A DNA stretch of 64,000 nt from Herbiconiux sp. A18JL235. GTDB lineage: Bacteria; Actinomycetota; Actinomycetes; Actinomycetales; Microbacteriaceae. The notes beneath the pieces were generated by a model. The model ran no database searches. It was not told where the DNA came from and saw nothing but the letters and a program-made list of their open reading frames with translations. Position numbers and translations under genes: made by a program. The stretch spans positions 1,302,001 to 1,366,000 of the forward strand of contig NZ_CP162511.1 of assembly GCF_040939305.1 (NCBI RefSeq). The letters are read 5' to 3'. Shown piece by piece: positions 16,234 to 26,006 of the stretch (the stretch's first letter is position 1; each line of letters starts with the position of its first letter).

Positions 16234-17154
16234 TCAGGCCGCACCGGCTCCCTCGGGCCATCGCCCCAGGGTGCGTGCGGCATCGTAGGTGGCCTCGAGG
16301 AACTCGAGCACGAGCCCGTCGGGGTCGGCGGAGGCCCGCACCACTTCGTACGGCAGCAGGAACTCGCCGAGCTCCCGGCTGAAGAACGCTCCCTCGGGCA
16401 CCTCCCACTCGGCGAAGCCCGCCGGCCCCGGGTAGGCGTAGGAGTAGAACGCCCCCTCCGCTCCGCCGCCCGGCCAGAACCCGGCGCTGCTGATTTCGTG
16501 CGAGTACCCCTCCACCATCACGCGGTCGGGGCAGTTCGGCACGCCGCCCGGATGCTCGGGGGCCTCCCTGCCGGAGAAGCGCGTCACCGCGAGATCCATC
16601 GCACCCCAGAAGAAGTGAACCGGGCTGACCTTGCCGGTGAACCGTGAGCGGAACACCGTGAGCACACGCTCGGCCTGGATGAGCTGTCGCCAGAACGCCG
16701 TCACCGCCGGCGCGTCGTAGCTGCAGTTCTCGTGGTCGTCGGCGAACGGCACGGCGGGGTCGACCTCGTTCGGCCGCGCGTGGATGCTCACCTCGACGCC
16801 CAGCTCGGCCAGCGCGTCGAGCACCCGGCGGTAGAACTCCGACACCGGCATCGGCTCGAGCGCGAAGACGCTCTCCCGCCCGTCGCTGCGGCGGACCGAC
16901 AGCCGGTGGGCGAGCAGGTCGAACTCGATGTCGAACACGTCGCCCTCGTAGGGCACAGCCCCGGTGCTGAGCCCCCGCGCCGTGACGTAGAGCGGCACCT
17001 GCCACCAGTGGTTCACCATCGGGGCGAACGCCAGGCGCACCTTCCCCACGATCTGGGTGAACATGTGGAAGGTCGCCCGGGTCGGGCCCCACGACTCCGT
17101 CGTGAGGGTGGGCCAGGCATGGTTCGGAGCAGCGGATGCGGCGGTCGCGTTCAT
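16234..17154 (-). CDS. DUF5996 family protein
   Basis: A 306-residue protein recognised from its typical DUF5996 blocks: WPTLTTESWGPTRATFHMF, QIVGKVRLAFAP, NHWWQVPLYVTARGL near the N-terminus; SPVHFFWGAMDLAVTRFSGR in the middle; and SAGFWPG, AFYSYAYPGP, AFFSRELGEFLLPYE later. No known catalytic motif is visible; the family is of unknown function and usually cytoplasmic. The ATG at 17154 sits 6 nt after a TACCGT -10 box, so the mRNA is probably leaderless. It is divergent from the ABC-F gene. Confidence 0.88.
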   Translation of the reverse strand: MNATAASAAPNHAWPTLTTESWGPTRATFHMFTQIVGKVRLAFAPMVNHWWQVPLYVTARGLSTGAVPYEGDVFDIEFDLLAHRLSVRRSDGRESVFALEPMPVSEFYRRVLDALAELGVEVSIHARPNEVDPAVPFADDHENCSYDAPAVTAFWRQLIQAERVLTVFRSRFTGKVSPVHFFWGAMDLAVTRFSGREAPEHPGGVPNCPDRVMVEGYSHEISSAGFWPGGGAEGAFYSYAYPGPAGFAEWEVPEGAFFSRELGEFLLPYEVVRASADPDGLVLEFLEATYDAARTLGRWPEGAGAA

Positions 17155-17160
17155 GACCCC

Positions 17161-17166
17161 ACGGTA
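17161..17166 (-). promoter_or_regulatory. -10 box of DUF5996 gene
   Basis: TACCGT on the minus strand, 6 nt before the ATG at 17154; predicted leaderless start. Confidence 0.5.
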
Positions 17167-17200
17167 GCGACCGGGGCCGGTGCGCTCCAGGCCGACCCCG

Positions 17201-17206
17201 TAGGCT
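17201..17206 (+). promoter_or_regulatory. -10 box of ABC-F gene
   Basis: TAGGCT, 8 nt before the GTG at 17215; no ribosome site in between. Forms a divergent pair with the DUF5996 promoter 35 bp away. Confidence 0.5.
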
Positions 17207-17214
17207 GGTCGCCC

Positions 17215-18804
<1,590 letters not shown>

Positions 18805-18866
18805 GCCGCGGGCGGGTCGTCGTCTGCGGGTTTGCTGCGATCGACGTCGGGCCGCGGATGCGGGCG

Positions 18867-18872
18867 TAACGT
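18867..18872 (+). promoter_or_regulatory. -10 box of AAA/VWA operon
   Basis: TAACGT, 7 nt before the ATG at 18880. The AAGGA that follows touches the ATG and is too close to act as a ribosome site. Confidence 0.5.
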
Positions 18873-18879
18873 GTAAGGA

Positions 18880-20265
18880 ATGGCGCACCCGAACTCAGCA
18901 ACGGTCGGAGAGCTCCGCGCGGCGGGGCATGTTCAGAAGAGCCTGCGGGCCGAGATCCGTGACAACCTGCTCGCAGCGCTCCGCGAGGGCCGCGACCCGT
19001 GGCCAGGCCTTCACGGCTTCGAGTCGACCGTCATCCCGCAGCTCGAGCGCGCTCTCATCGCCGGCCACGACGTCGTGCTGCTGGGGGAGCGCGGTCAGGG
19101 CAAGACCCGGCTGCTCCGCACCCTGTCAGGCCTGCTAGACGAGTGGTCGCCCGTCATCGAGGGGTCGGAGCTCGGGGAGCATCCGTTCGAGCCGATCACG
19201 GTGGCGAGCATCCGGCGGGCCGCCGAGCTCGGCGACGAGCTGCCGATCGCCTGGAAGCACCGCTCCGAGCGCTACGTCGAGAAGCTCGCCACCCCCGACA
19301 CGAGCGTCGCCGACCTCATCGGCGACGTCGACCCGATGAAGGTGGTCGAGGGGCGGTCGCTCGGCGACCCCGAGACCATCCACTTCGGGCTCATCCCGCG
19401 CAGCCACCGCGGCATCGTCGCCATCAACGAGCTGCCCGATCTCGCCGAGCGCATCCAGGTGGCGATGCTCAACGTCATGGAGGAGCGCGACATCCAGATC
19501 CGCGGCTACGTGCTGCGACTGCCGCTCGACGTGCTCGTGGTGGCGAGCGCCAACCCCGAGGACTACACCAACCGCGGCCGCATCATCACCCCGCTGAAAG
19601 ACCGCTTCGGCGCCGAGATCCGCACCCACTACCCGACCGAACTCGCCGACGAGGTGGCCGTCATCCGGCAGGAGGCCGAGCTCGTCGCCGAGGTGCCCGA
19701 CCATCTCATCGAGGTGCTCGCCCGCTTCACCAGGGCGCTGCGGTCGTCGAGCTCGGTCGACCAGCGCAGCGGCGTGAGCGCGCGCTTCGCGATCGCGGGC
19801 GCCGAGACCATCGCCGCCGCAGCGCTGCACCGGGCCTCCCGTCAGGGCGAGGAGGTCGCCGTGGCCCGGCCCGTCGACCTCGAGACGGCGGTCGACGTGC
19901 TGGGCGGCAAGATCGAGTTCGAGACCGGCGAGGAGGGGCGGGAGGACGACATCCTCGAGCACCTCCTCCGCACCGCCACCGCAGAGACGGTGCGCGAGCA
20001 CTTCCGTGGCATCGACTTCTCGGTGCTCGTCGACGCCCTCGAGTCGGGTGCGCTCGTCACCACGGGCGAGCAGGTGACGGCGCGCGACGTGCTGGCGGGG
20101 CTGCCCGCGCTCGGCGAGTCGGAGCTCTATGACCAGATCTGCGAGCGGCTCGGCGCCCGGAACGACGGCGAGCGCGCGGGTGCGATCGAGCTCGCGCTCG
20201 AAGGGCTCTACCTCGCGCGGCGGGTGAGCAAGGAGACCGGCGGCGGCGAGACGGTCTATGGCTAG
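18880..20265 (+). CDS. AAA ATPase, magnesium-chelatase ChlI/MoxR-like
   Basis: A 461-residue AAA+ protein. Walker A is LLGERGQGKT (67-76), and the Walker B position reads IVAINELPDL (about 183-192), with Asn where many AAA+ proteins have Asp; the following Glu is kept. VVASANPEDYTNRGRIITPLKDRFG contains sensor 1 and the arginine finger region. The C-terminal part has the helical lid and a SVLVDALESG segment. It is often annotated as sigma-54-interacting, but no GAFTGA loop is present. It overlaps the VWA gene by 8 bp, and the two should form a BchI/BchD-like or MoxR/VWA complex that remodels an unknown client. Confidence 0.88.
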   Translation: MAHPNSATVGELRAAGHVQKSLRAEIRDNLLAALREGRDPWPGLHGFESTVIPQLERALIAGHDVVLLGERGQGKTRLLRTLSGLLDEWSPVIEGSELGEHPFEPITVASIRRAAELGDELPIAWKHRSERYVEKLATPDTSVADLIGDVDPMKVVEGRSLGDPETIHFGLIPRSHRGIVAINELPDLAERIQVAMLNVMEERDIQIRGYVLRLPLDVLVVASANPEDYTNRGRIITPLKDRFGAEIRTHYPTELADEVAVIRQEAELVAEVPDHLIEVLARFTRALRSSSSVDQRSGVSARFAIAGAETIAAAALHRASRQGEEVAVARPVDLETAVDVLGGKIEFETGEEGREDDILEHLLRTATAETVREHFRGIDFSVLVDALESGALVTTGEQVTARDVLAGLPALGESELYDQICERLGARNDGERAGAIELALEGLYLARRVSKETGGGETVYG

Positions 20266-22306
20266 GCAGAACCGCAGGCTCGGCAGGGGCGCCCGGTACG
20301 GCAGGTACGACGGCGGTCCCGATCCGCTGGCGCCGCCGGTCGACCTGAGCGAAGCGCTCGACGCCATCGGCGACGAGGTCATGGCGGGCTACTCGCCCGA
20401 GCAGGCGCTGCGCGAGTACCTGCGCCGCAGCGGGCGGGATGCCACGGGCCGCGACCGCGCCGGGCTCGACGAGCTCGCCCGCCGCGTCGCCGAGCGCCGA
20501 GAGCAGCTCACCCGCGACAACAAGCTCGACGGCACCCTGCAGGAGGTGAAGCGCCTGCTCGAGAAGGCGGTGCTCGCCGAGCGCAAGCAGCTCGCCCGGG
20601 ACGTCGACATGGACGAGGGCGACCGCGCCCTCGCCGAGCTGCAGATCGGCGCGTTGCCACCCTCGCCCGCCGCGGCGGTGAACGAGCTCAACGGGTACTC
20701 GTGGCGGAGCGCCGAGGCGCGGGCCGACTTCGAGGCCATCAAAGACCTGCTCGGCCGCGAGCTGCTCGACCAGCGCTTCGCCGGCTTCAAGGAGGCGCTC
20801 GAGAACGCCACCGCCGACGACCGCTCGGCCGTGAACGCCATGCTCGCCGACCTGAACGAGCTGCTCACGGCACACCGGCGCGGCGACGACACGGAAGAGA
20901 TGTTCGAGCAGTTCATGGCCCACCACGGTGCGTTCTTCCCCGAGAACCCGTCGACGGTCGACGAGCTGCTCGACACCCTCGCGGCCCGGGCCGCGGCGGG
21001 GCAGCGGATGCGCAACTCGATGACCCCGGAACAGCGCGCCGAGCTCGACGCACTCGCGCAGCAGGCCTTCGGCTCTCCCGAGCTCATGGCGTCGCTGGCC
21101 GAGCTCGACGGCAACCTGCGCGCGCTCCGCCCGGGCGAGGACTGGAACGGCGCCGAGTCGATGGAGGGCGAGCAGGGCCTCGGCCTCGGCGACGGCACCG
21201 GGGTCTTCCAAGACCTGGCCGAGCTCGACGCCCTCTCGGAGCAGCTGGCGCAGGGCTACGAGGGCTCGCGCATCGACGACCTCGACCTCGAGGCGCTCGC
21301 GCGGCAGCTCGGCGAGGAGTCGGCTGTCGACGCCCGCACCCTGCAGCAGCTCGAGCGGGCGCTCCGCGACTCCGGCGCGATGAAGCGCGGCTCCGACGGG
21401 CGGCTCAAGCTCACTCCCAAGGCGATGCGGCAGCTCGGCAAAGCTCTGCTGCGCGACGTCGCCGACCGCATGTCGGGCCGCACCGGAGCCCGCGACCTGC
21501 GGCAGGCGGGTGCGGCGGGCGACCTCTCGGGTGCCACGCGGCCCTGGGTGTTCGGCGACACCGAGCCGTGGGAGGTCACCCGCACCATCACCAACGCGGT
21601 GGTGAGCTCGGCGGGGGAGCGGCCTGTCGACGGAGACGGCTTCGGGCGCGTGCGCATCCGTATCGACGACGTCGAGGTGCAGGAGACCGAGGCCCGCACG
21701 CAGGCGGCGGTCGCCCTGCTCGTCGACACCTCGTTCTCGATGGCGATGGACGGGCGGTGGGTGCCGATGAAGCGCACGGCGCTCGCGTTGCACACGCTCA
21801 TCTCCAGCCGCTTCCGTGGCGACGACCTGCAGCTCATCGGTTTCGGGCGGCACGCCGCCGCGATGGAGATCGAGGAGCTCGTGGGCCTCGACGCCAAGTG
21901 GGACAAGGGCACCAACCTGCACCACGCCCTGCTGCTGGCGAACCGGCACTTCCGCAAGCATCCGAACGCCCAGCCCGTGCTCCTCATCGTCACCGACGGC
22001 GAACCGACCTCGCACCTGGAGGCGAACGGCGAGGTGTTCTTCGACTACCCGCCGCATCCGATCACCATCGCCTACGCGGTGCGCGAGCTCGACAACGCCG
22101 GCCGGCTCGGCGCCCGGGTCACCTTCTTCAGGCTGGGGGAGGATGCTGGGCTCGCCCGCTTCATCGACTCGATGGCCCGCCGCGTCGGCGGCTCGGTCTT
22201 GGCTCCCGAAGCCGACGACCTGGGCGTCGCGGTCGTGGGCTCCTACCTCGGCTCCCGCGGCTCCTGGCGCTCCTCCTTCGGCGGCTCCGACCCCTTCGGC
22301 TTCTGA
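20258..22306 (+). CDS. VWA domain-containing protein (partner of AAA ATPase)
   Basis: A 682-residue protein. The N-terminal 470 residues are charged and mostly helical (DLSEALDAIGDEVMAGYSPE, ELQIGALPPSP and others), with no membrane segment. A von Willebrand A domain follows: the MIDAS motif DTSFS at about residue 489, then TNLHHALLLANRHF and the TDGEPTS loop (about 575). The C-terminus is Gly/Ser-rich. The start ATG lies inside the end of the AAA gene, indicating coupled translation. By analogy with chelatase and RavA/ViaA systems it would present a client to the ATPase; the client is unknown and no chelatase catalytic subunit lies nearby. Confidence 0.88.
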   Translation: MARQNRRLGRGARYGRYDGGPDPLAPPVDLSEALDAIGDEVMAGYSPEQALREYLRRSGRDATGRDRAGLDELARRVAERREQLTRDNKLDGTLQEVKRLLEKAVLAERKQLARDVDMDEGDRALAELQIGALPPSPAAAVNELNGYSWRSAEARADFEAIKDLLGRELLDQRFAGFKEALENATADDRSAVNAMLADLNELLTAHRRGDDTEEMFEQFMAHHGAFFPENPSTVDELLDTLAARAAAGQRMRNSMTPEQRAELDALAQQAFGSPELMASLAELDGNLRALRPGEDWNGAESMEGEQGLGLGDGTGVFQDLAELDALSEQLAQGYEGSRIDDLDLEALARQLGEESAVDARTLQQLERALRDSGAMKRGSDGRLKLTPKAMRQLGKALLRDVADRMSGRTGARDLRQAGAAGDLSGATRPWVFGDTEPWEVTRTITNAVVSSAGERPVDGDGFGRVRIRIDDVEVQETEARTQAAVALLVDTSFSMAMDGRWVPMKRTALALHTLISSRFRGDDLQLIGFGRHAAAMEIEELVGLDAKWDKGTNLHHALLLANRHFRKHPNAQPVLLIVTDGEPTSHLEANGEVFFDYPPHPITIAYAVRELDNAGRLGARVTFFRLGEDAGLARFIDSMARRVGGSVLAPEADDLGVAVVGSYLGSRGSWRSSFGGSDPFGF

Positions 22307-22349
22307 GCAGCGGACTCCGGCATCTCGGGGGGTTGTGTACGCTGTCCAC

Positions 22350-22798
22350 ATGAGTGCTGCCGCCGACGACGCACCCGCCCGTACCTTCGACTGGGTCGCC
22401 GAGCCCGAGACGCCCGACTGGGCGGTGCACCAGGCGACCGGGCGCCACTGGGAGGAGTGGGTGGCGCTCATCGACGCCGGCCCCGGCCGCGACGCCGGGC
22501 ATCCCGCGATCGCCGCGTGGGTGCACGAGCAGAATCCGCAGCTCAGTGGCTGGTGGGCGCAGGGGGTGGCAGTCGGCTATGAGCGCATCGTGGGGTTGCG
22601 CCTGCCCGGGCAGATGCCCGACGGCAGCTTCACGGTGAGCCGTTCGAGGCTGCTCGAGATCGACCCCGGTCACCTGAGGGAGCAGTTGCTCGACGACGAG
22701 CGACGCGCCCGGCTGCTCTCCGGTTTCACCACCGTGCTGCGGTCGAAGCCGGCGTCGAAGTCCCTGCGGGCTGGGGGGAGTGGCTCGCCGCACTCTGA
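22350..22798 (+). pseudogene. DUF4287-SRPBCC (AHSA1-like) gene with internal deletion and frameshift
   Basis: From ATG 22350 the frame encodes an intact DUF4287-like part (VHQATGRHWEEWVALIDA, LSGWWAQGVAVGYERIVG) and the start of the SRPBCC domain up to SKPASKSLR. The reading frame then runs on without homology into the opposite gene. At 22772-22798, in another frame, the normal end of an SRPBCC domain (WGEWLAAL, stop) appears. This fits loss of roughly 150 bp of the domain's middle, joining two ends out of frame. If translated, it would be a DUF4287 protein with a nonsense tail ending at 23183. The family name is from memory of its motifs. Confidence 0.6.
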
Positions 22799-22816
22799 GT
22801 TCGGTGCGCGGTCGGG

Positions 22817-23497
22817 TCAGACCTCGATCGCCTTGGCGATGCGGGCGAGGTGGGTGCGCAGGGTGAGGGTGGGGTCGGTGCGCTGCGCCTCACGGAAGGC
22901 GGAGAAGTCGAGCTGGGTGCGCAGGGTCTCGCCGGCGCGCATCCGTTCGGCCTGGGAGCCCTCGAGCTGCTGCAGCGCGAGGGCTGCAGCCACCAGCTCG
23001 TGGGAGCGGTCGGCAGGGGCGAACACGACGCCGTCGTCGTCGGCGACCACGAGGTCACCCGGGCGCACGACGGCTGCCGCGATCGAGACGGGGGTGCCGG
23101 GTGCCCCGGGAGCGCGGGCGAAGCGGGGACCGAACGGATGCGCACCCAGGCTGAACACGGGAAGACCGATCTCGCGCAGCTGAGCGGTGTCGCGGTGGCG
23201 GCCCCAGATGACGATGCCGGCGAGGCCCGCCGTCGACGCCTCCAGGGTGAGCAGGTCGCCGACGCAGGCCTCGTCGTCGCGGCCGCCGTTGTCGACGACG
23301 AGCACCGAGCCGCGTGCGGCGTCGTCGATGGCCATGAGGATGACGTCGACGCTGCCGACGTGGGCGACCGGCACGGCCGGGCCTGAGAAGGCGGCCTCGG
23401 CGGTGACGGGCCGGAGCGCCGTCGGCGCGACGCCGAGTGCGACGTCGAGGCGGAGGGAGACATCGGCCAGCGCGGCCGTGGCGACGGAGTCTGACAT
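22817..23497 (-). CDS. RraA family protein
   Basis: A 226-residue protein of the RraA/MenG-like fold, single domain. Diagnostic segments are VILMAIDDAARGSVLVVDNGG, EASTAGLAGIVIWGRHRDT with the conserved GxxRD element, FSLGAHPFGPR and DLVVADDDGVVFAP. Family members include RNase E regulators and oxaloacetate decarboxylase/HMG aldolases that bind a metal through the D in the GxxRD...D arrangement. Which applies cannot be seen. ATG at 23497 is chosen because the upstream extension is non-conserved. It diverges from the TerC riboswitch. Confidence 0.88.
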   Translation of the reverse strand: MSDSVATAALADVSLRLDVALGVAPTALRPVTAEAAFSGPAVPVAHVGSVDVILMAIDDAARGSVLVVDNGGRDDEACVGDLLTLEASTAGLAGIVIWGRHRDTAQLREIGLPVFSLGAHPFGPRFARAPGAPGTPVSIAAAVVRPGDLVVADDDGVVFAPADRSHELVAAALALQQLEGSQAERMRAGETLRTQLDFSAFREAQRTDPTLTLRTHLARIAKAIEV

Positions 23498-23572
23498 GGC
23501 TCCACTGTGCCCTGCCCAGCATTCCGCCTCGGGCATGAGCCGATTTCCAGGAAACCGGGATACGATGATGGC

Positions 23573-23677
23573 ACACAAGGGGAGTACTCCCGACTGCGGT
23601 AGGTCCGCCAATACGGACTCGACGATGCGTCCCGGGCCACCGGTACCCGCTGCGGCAGGTATGGAGGAGACCTTGGC
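23573..23677 (+). ncRNA. yybP-ykoY manganese riboswitch
   Basis: The region just upstream of terC starts with CAAGGGGAGTACTCCC, has a middle CGGGCCACCGGTACC stem side, and ends in GGAGGAGACCTTGG. These are the conserved GGGGAGUA and GAGACC elements of the yybP-ykoY Mn2+ aptamer, and the gene it precedes is TerC, a classic member of that regulon. Mn2+ binding would turn on expression of the exporter. A variable helix occupies about 23588-23630. No clear intrinsic terminator follows, so control of translation initiation is more likely; the GGAG used by terC lies 23 nt downstream. Confidence 0.85.
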
Positions 23678-23709
23678 AGACCGCAGTCAGCCGACCCTTG
23701 GAGCACGCC

Positions 23710-24732
23710 GTGCAGATCACTCCCCTCGTCTGGATCATCACGATCGCCGTGACGATCGCCTTCTTCGTCTACGAGTTCTTCGCCCACGTGCGGAAGCCCC
23801 ACGAGCCCTCGATCGGTGAGTCCGCCCGCTGGTCGGCCTTCTACATCGGGCTCGCCGTGCTGTTCGGTGTGGGTGTCGGCATCTTCTCGGGCTGGGCGTA
23901 CGGCGGAGAGTACTTCGCCGGCTACCTCACCGAGAAGGCGCTGTCGATCGACAACCTGTTCGTCTTCCTCATCGTCATGAGCGGCTTCGCGGTGCCGAAG
24001 GCCTACCAGCAGAAGGTGCTGATGATCGGCATCGTCATCGCACTCATCCTCCGCGGCGGCTTCATCGCCATCGGCGCCACCCTCATCGAGAACCTCTCCT
24101 GGATCTTCTACGTCTTCGGCGCCCTGCTGTTGTTCCTGGCCTGGCGCCAGGCCTTCGCGAACCACGAGTCGAACCCCGCCGACGGCCGCTTCATGAAGCT
24201 GGTGCGCCGCATCCTCCCCGTTACCGACGAATACCACGACGACAAGCTCACCGTGGTGAAGAGCGGCAAGCGCTTCGTCACCCCGATGCTGCTCACGATC
24301 GTCGCCATCGGGTTCATCGACCTCGTGTTCGCCGTCGACTCCATCCCGGCCATCTACGGGCTCACCGAGGAGGCGTACCTCGTGTTCACCGCGAACGCCT
24401 TCGCACTGATGGGCCTCCGCCAGCTGTTCTTCCTCATCGGCGGGCTGCTCGAGCGCCTGGTGTACCTCTCCCAGGGGCTCGCCGTCATCCTCGCCTTCAT
24501 CGGCGTGAAGCTCGTCTTCCACGCTCTCCACGTCAACGAGCTGCCGTTCGTCAACGGCGGCGAGCCGCTCCTGTGGGTGCCCGAGATCCCGATCTGGTTC
24601 TCGTTGCTGTTCATCGGCGCCACCATCACCGTCGCCACGGTGGCGAGTCTGCTGAAGACCCGCAACGACAAGAAGACCCTCACCGGTTCGCATCCCGGCG
24701 CCGACCGGCCGGAGCGCGTGTCCGGATCGTGA
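23710..24732 (+). CDS. TerC family integral membrane protein (probable Mn2+ exporter)
   Basis: A 340-residue protein with eight or nine membrane helices. Characteristic segments are TEKALSIDNLFVFLIVMSGF, with the conserved acidic DN pair, and IGFIDLVFAVDSIPAI, a second intramembrane Asp motif. A charged cytoplasmic loop (about 155-180) separates the halves. TerC homologues such as Alx and MeeF-type proteins export Mn2+, some to load secreted enzymes. GTG at 23710 has GGAG seven bases upstream; a TTG at 23698 has no ribosome site. The Mn2+ riboswitch supports the assignment. Confidence 0.93.
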   Translation: MQITPLVWIITIAVTIAFFVYEFFAHVRKPHEPSIGESARWSAFYIGLAVLFGVGVGIFSGWAYGGEYFAGYLTEKALSIDNLFVFLIVMSGFAVPKAYQQKVLMIGIVIALILRGGFIAIGATLIENLSWIFYVFGALLLFLAWRQAFANHESNPADGRFMKLVRRILPVTDEYHDDKLTVVKSGKRFVTPMLLTIVAIGFIDLVFAVDSIPAIYGLTEEAYLVFTANAFALMGLRQLFFLIGGLLERLVYLSQGLAVILAFIGVKLVFHALHVNELPFVNGGEPLLWVPEIPIWFSLLFIGATITVATVASLLKTRNDKKTLTGSHPGADRPERVSGS

Positions 24733-24767
24733 CCCGCGGTGGCCGCGGCGACTGGGATACTGTCGGC

Positions 24768-25169
24768 ATGACTCTCACCCGAATCCTCGCCGCGGCCGCC
24801 ATCGTCGTCGCAGCGGCCGGCCTCAGCGCCTGCACGTCACCCTCGTCGAACACCCCTGAGACGCCCATCGGCGGCGACGTCATCACTCCCGTCACGATGG
24901 AGGCGAACGACCTCCAGGGCGCGACCGTCGACCTCATCGTCGGCCAGGTGCTCAACATCAACACCGGCGACCTCGCCACCGACAGCTACACCGGAGAGGT
25001 CGCCGACACCGACGTCGCCACCTTCTCGAAGGGCAGCTCGGGGTCGGGCGCCGAGCTCAACCCGGGCGTCGAGGCCGTCGGCGTGGGTGAGACCGAGGTC
25101 ACCATGACCAACTCCGACGGCGGCATCCAGCCGCTCACCTTCACCGTGGTGGTCACCGAGAAGAAGTAG
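24768..25169 (+). CDS. Small secreted lipoprotein, function unknown
   Basis: A 133-residue protein with a lipoprotein signal peptide; the lipobox is GLSAC with the lipidated Cys at 22. The mature part starts with a Ser/Thr/Pro stretch, then a compact beta-rich region (ATVDLIVGQVLNINTGDLAT ... GVGETEVTMTNSDGG), which resembles a bacterial Ig-like (Big) fold. A GATACT hexamer six bases before the ATG may be its -10 box. It lies 35 bp after terC in the same direction but has its own apparent promoter. Anchored on the outer face of the membrane; no partner is evident. Confidence 0.8.
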   Translation: MTLTRILAAAAIVVAAAGLSACTSPSSNTPETPIGGDVITPVTMEANDLQGATVDLIVGQVLNINTGDLATDSYTGEVADTDVATFSKGSSGSGAELNPGVEAVGVGETEVTMTNSDGGIQPLTFTVVVTEKK

Positions 25170-25253
25170 TCCGTCGGCGGGCCCAGCCCCCGCCACCCCC
25201 TGTGCGCCGGCCGGCGTCACGTCAAGGGGGGAGGCGGGGAACGTCATTCGTTC

Positions 25254-25259
25254 TAGCGT
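25254..25259 (+). promoter_or_regulatory. -10 box of phosphatase gene
   Basis: TAGCGT, 6 nt before the ATG at 25266; the GAGGTG in between touches the start codon. Predicted leaderless. Confidence 0.5.
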
Positions 25260-25265
25260 GAGGTG

Positions 25266-26006
25266 ATGGGCGCGACCGAGATCTGGCTGGTGAGGCACGG
25301 CGAGAGCGAGGCGAACCCGATCGCCACGGCGGCGCAGCGAAGCGGTGCCGAGACGATCGACGTCGAGTGGCGAGACGCCGACGTGCCGCTCTCGCCCACC
25401 GGCGAGGAGCAGGCTGCGGCGTTCGGCACCTGGCTCGCCGAGCAGGCCCGCCCCGGCGTTCCCGCCACCGTCTGGAGCTCGCCCTACCTGAGGGCGCGGC
25501 AGACCGCCGACATCGCGCTCGCGGCGGCGGGCCTCGACCTGCATCCTCTCGTCGACGAGCGGCTGCGCGATCGCGAGCTCGGCGTGCTCGACCGGCTCAC
25601 CGCCCTCGGCGTCGAGCGGCGCCACCCCGAGGAGGCGGCGCGGCGGCGGCACCTGGGCAAGTTCTACCATCGCCCCCCGGGCGGTGAGTCGTGGGCCGAC
25701 GTCGCGCTGCGCATCCGCTCCTTCCTCGGCGACGTCGACCGGGCCGACGACGCAGGCACGATGCTCGTCGTCGCCCACGACGCCGTCGTGATGCTGTTCC
25801 TCTCCGTCTGCACCGGGCTCGGCGAGCAGGAGCTGCTCGACTTCGCCCGAGACCACGTCGTGACGAATGCATCGGTCACCCGGCTCGAGCGGGCGAGCGG
25901 GAGGGGCGGGTGGACGCTTGCCGAGTTCGCGGCCGACGAGCACCTCGAGCGACAGGGCGTCGAGACCACCGAGCACAAGGGAGACACGGATGAACGGGCA
26001 CGCTGA
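25266..26006 (+). CDS. Histidine phosphatase family protein
   Basis: A 246-residue member of histidine phosphatase branch 1. The catalytic motif is LVRHGESEANP at the N-terminus, followed by SSPYLRARQTADIA with the second Arg, the acid region LRDRELGVLDRLTA, and VVAHDAVVMLF with the second His. A phosphoglycerate mutase or broad-specificity phosphatase role is typical; the substrate is unknown. A GTG three bases upstream is an alternative start. The end overlaps the NAD(P)HX dehydratase gene by 17 bp, so the two are co-expressed. Confidence 0.9.
   Translation: MGATEIWLVRHGESEANPIATAAQRSGAETIDVEWRDADVPLSPTGEEQAAAFGTWLAEQARPGVPATVWSSPYLRARQTADIALAAAGLDLHPLVDERLRDRELGVLDRLTALGVERRHPEEAARRRHLGKFYHRPPGGESWADVALRIRSFLGDVDRADDAGTMLVVAHDAVVMLFLSVCTGLGEQELLDFARDHVVTNASVTRLERASGRGGWTLAEFAADEHLERQGVETTEHKGDTDERAR

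Noticed and set aside
20057-22471. 804-codon minus-strand frame
   Set aside because: Antisense to the VWA gene, whose MIDAS motif and coupled start are clear.
22726-24693. 655-codon minus-strand frame
   Set aside because: Antisense to terC and crosses the riboswitch and the RraA gene; composition (Asp/Glu/Gly/His-rich) is typical of a shadow frame.
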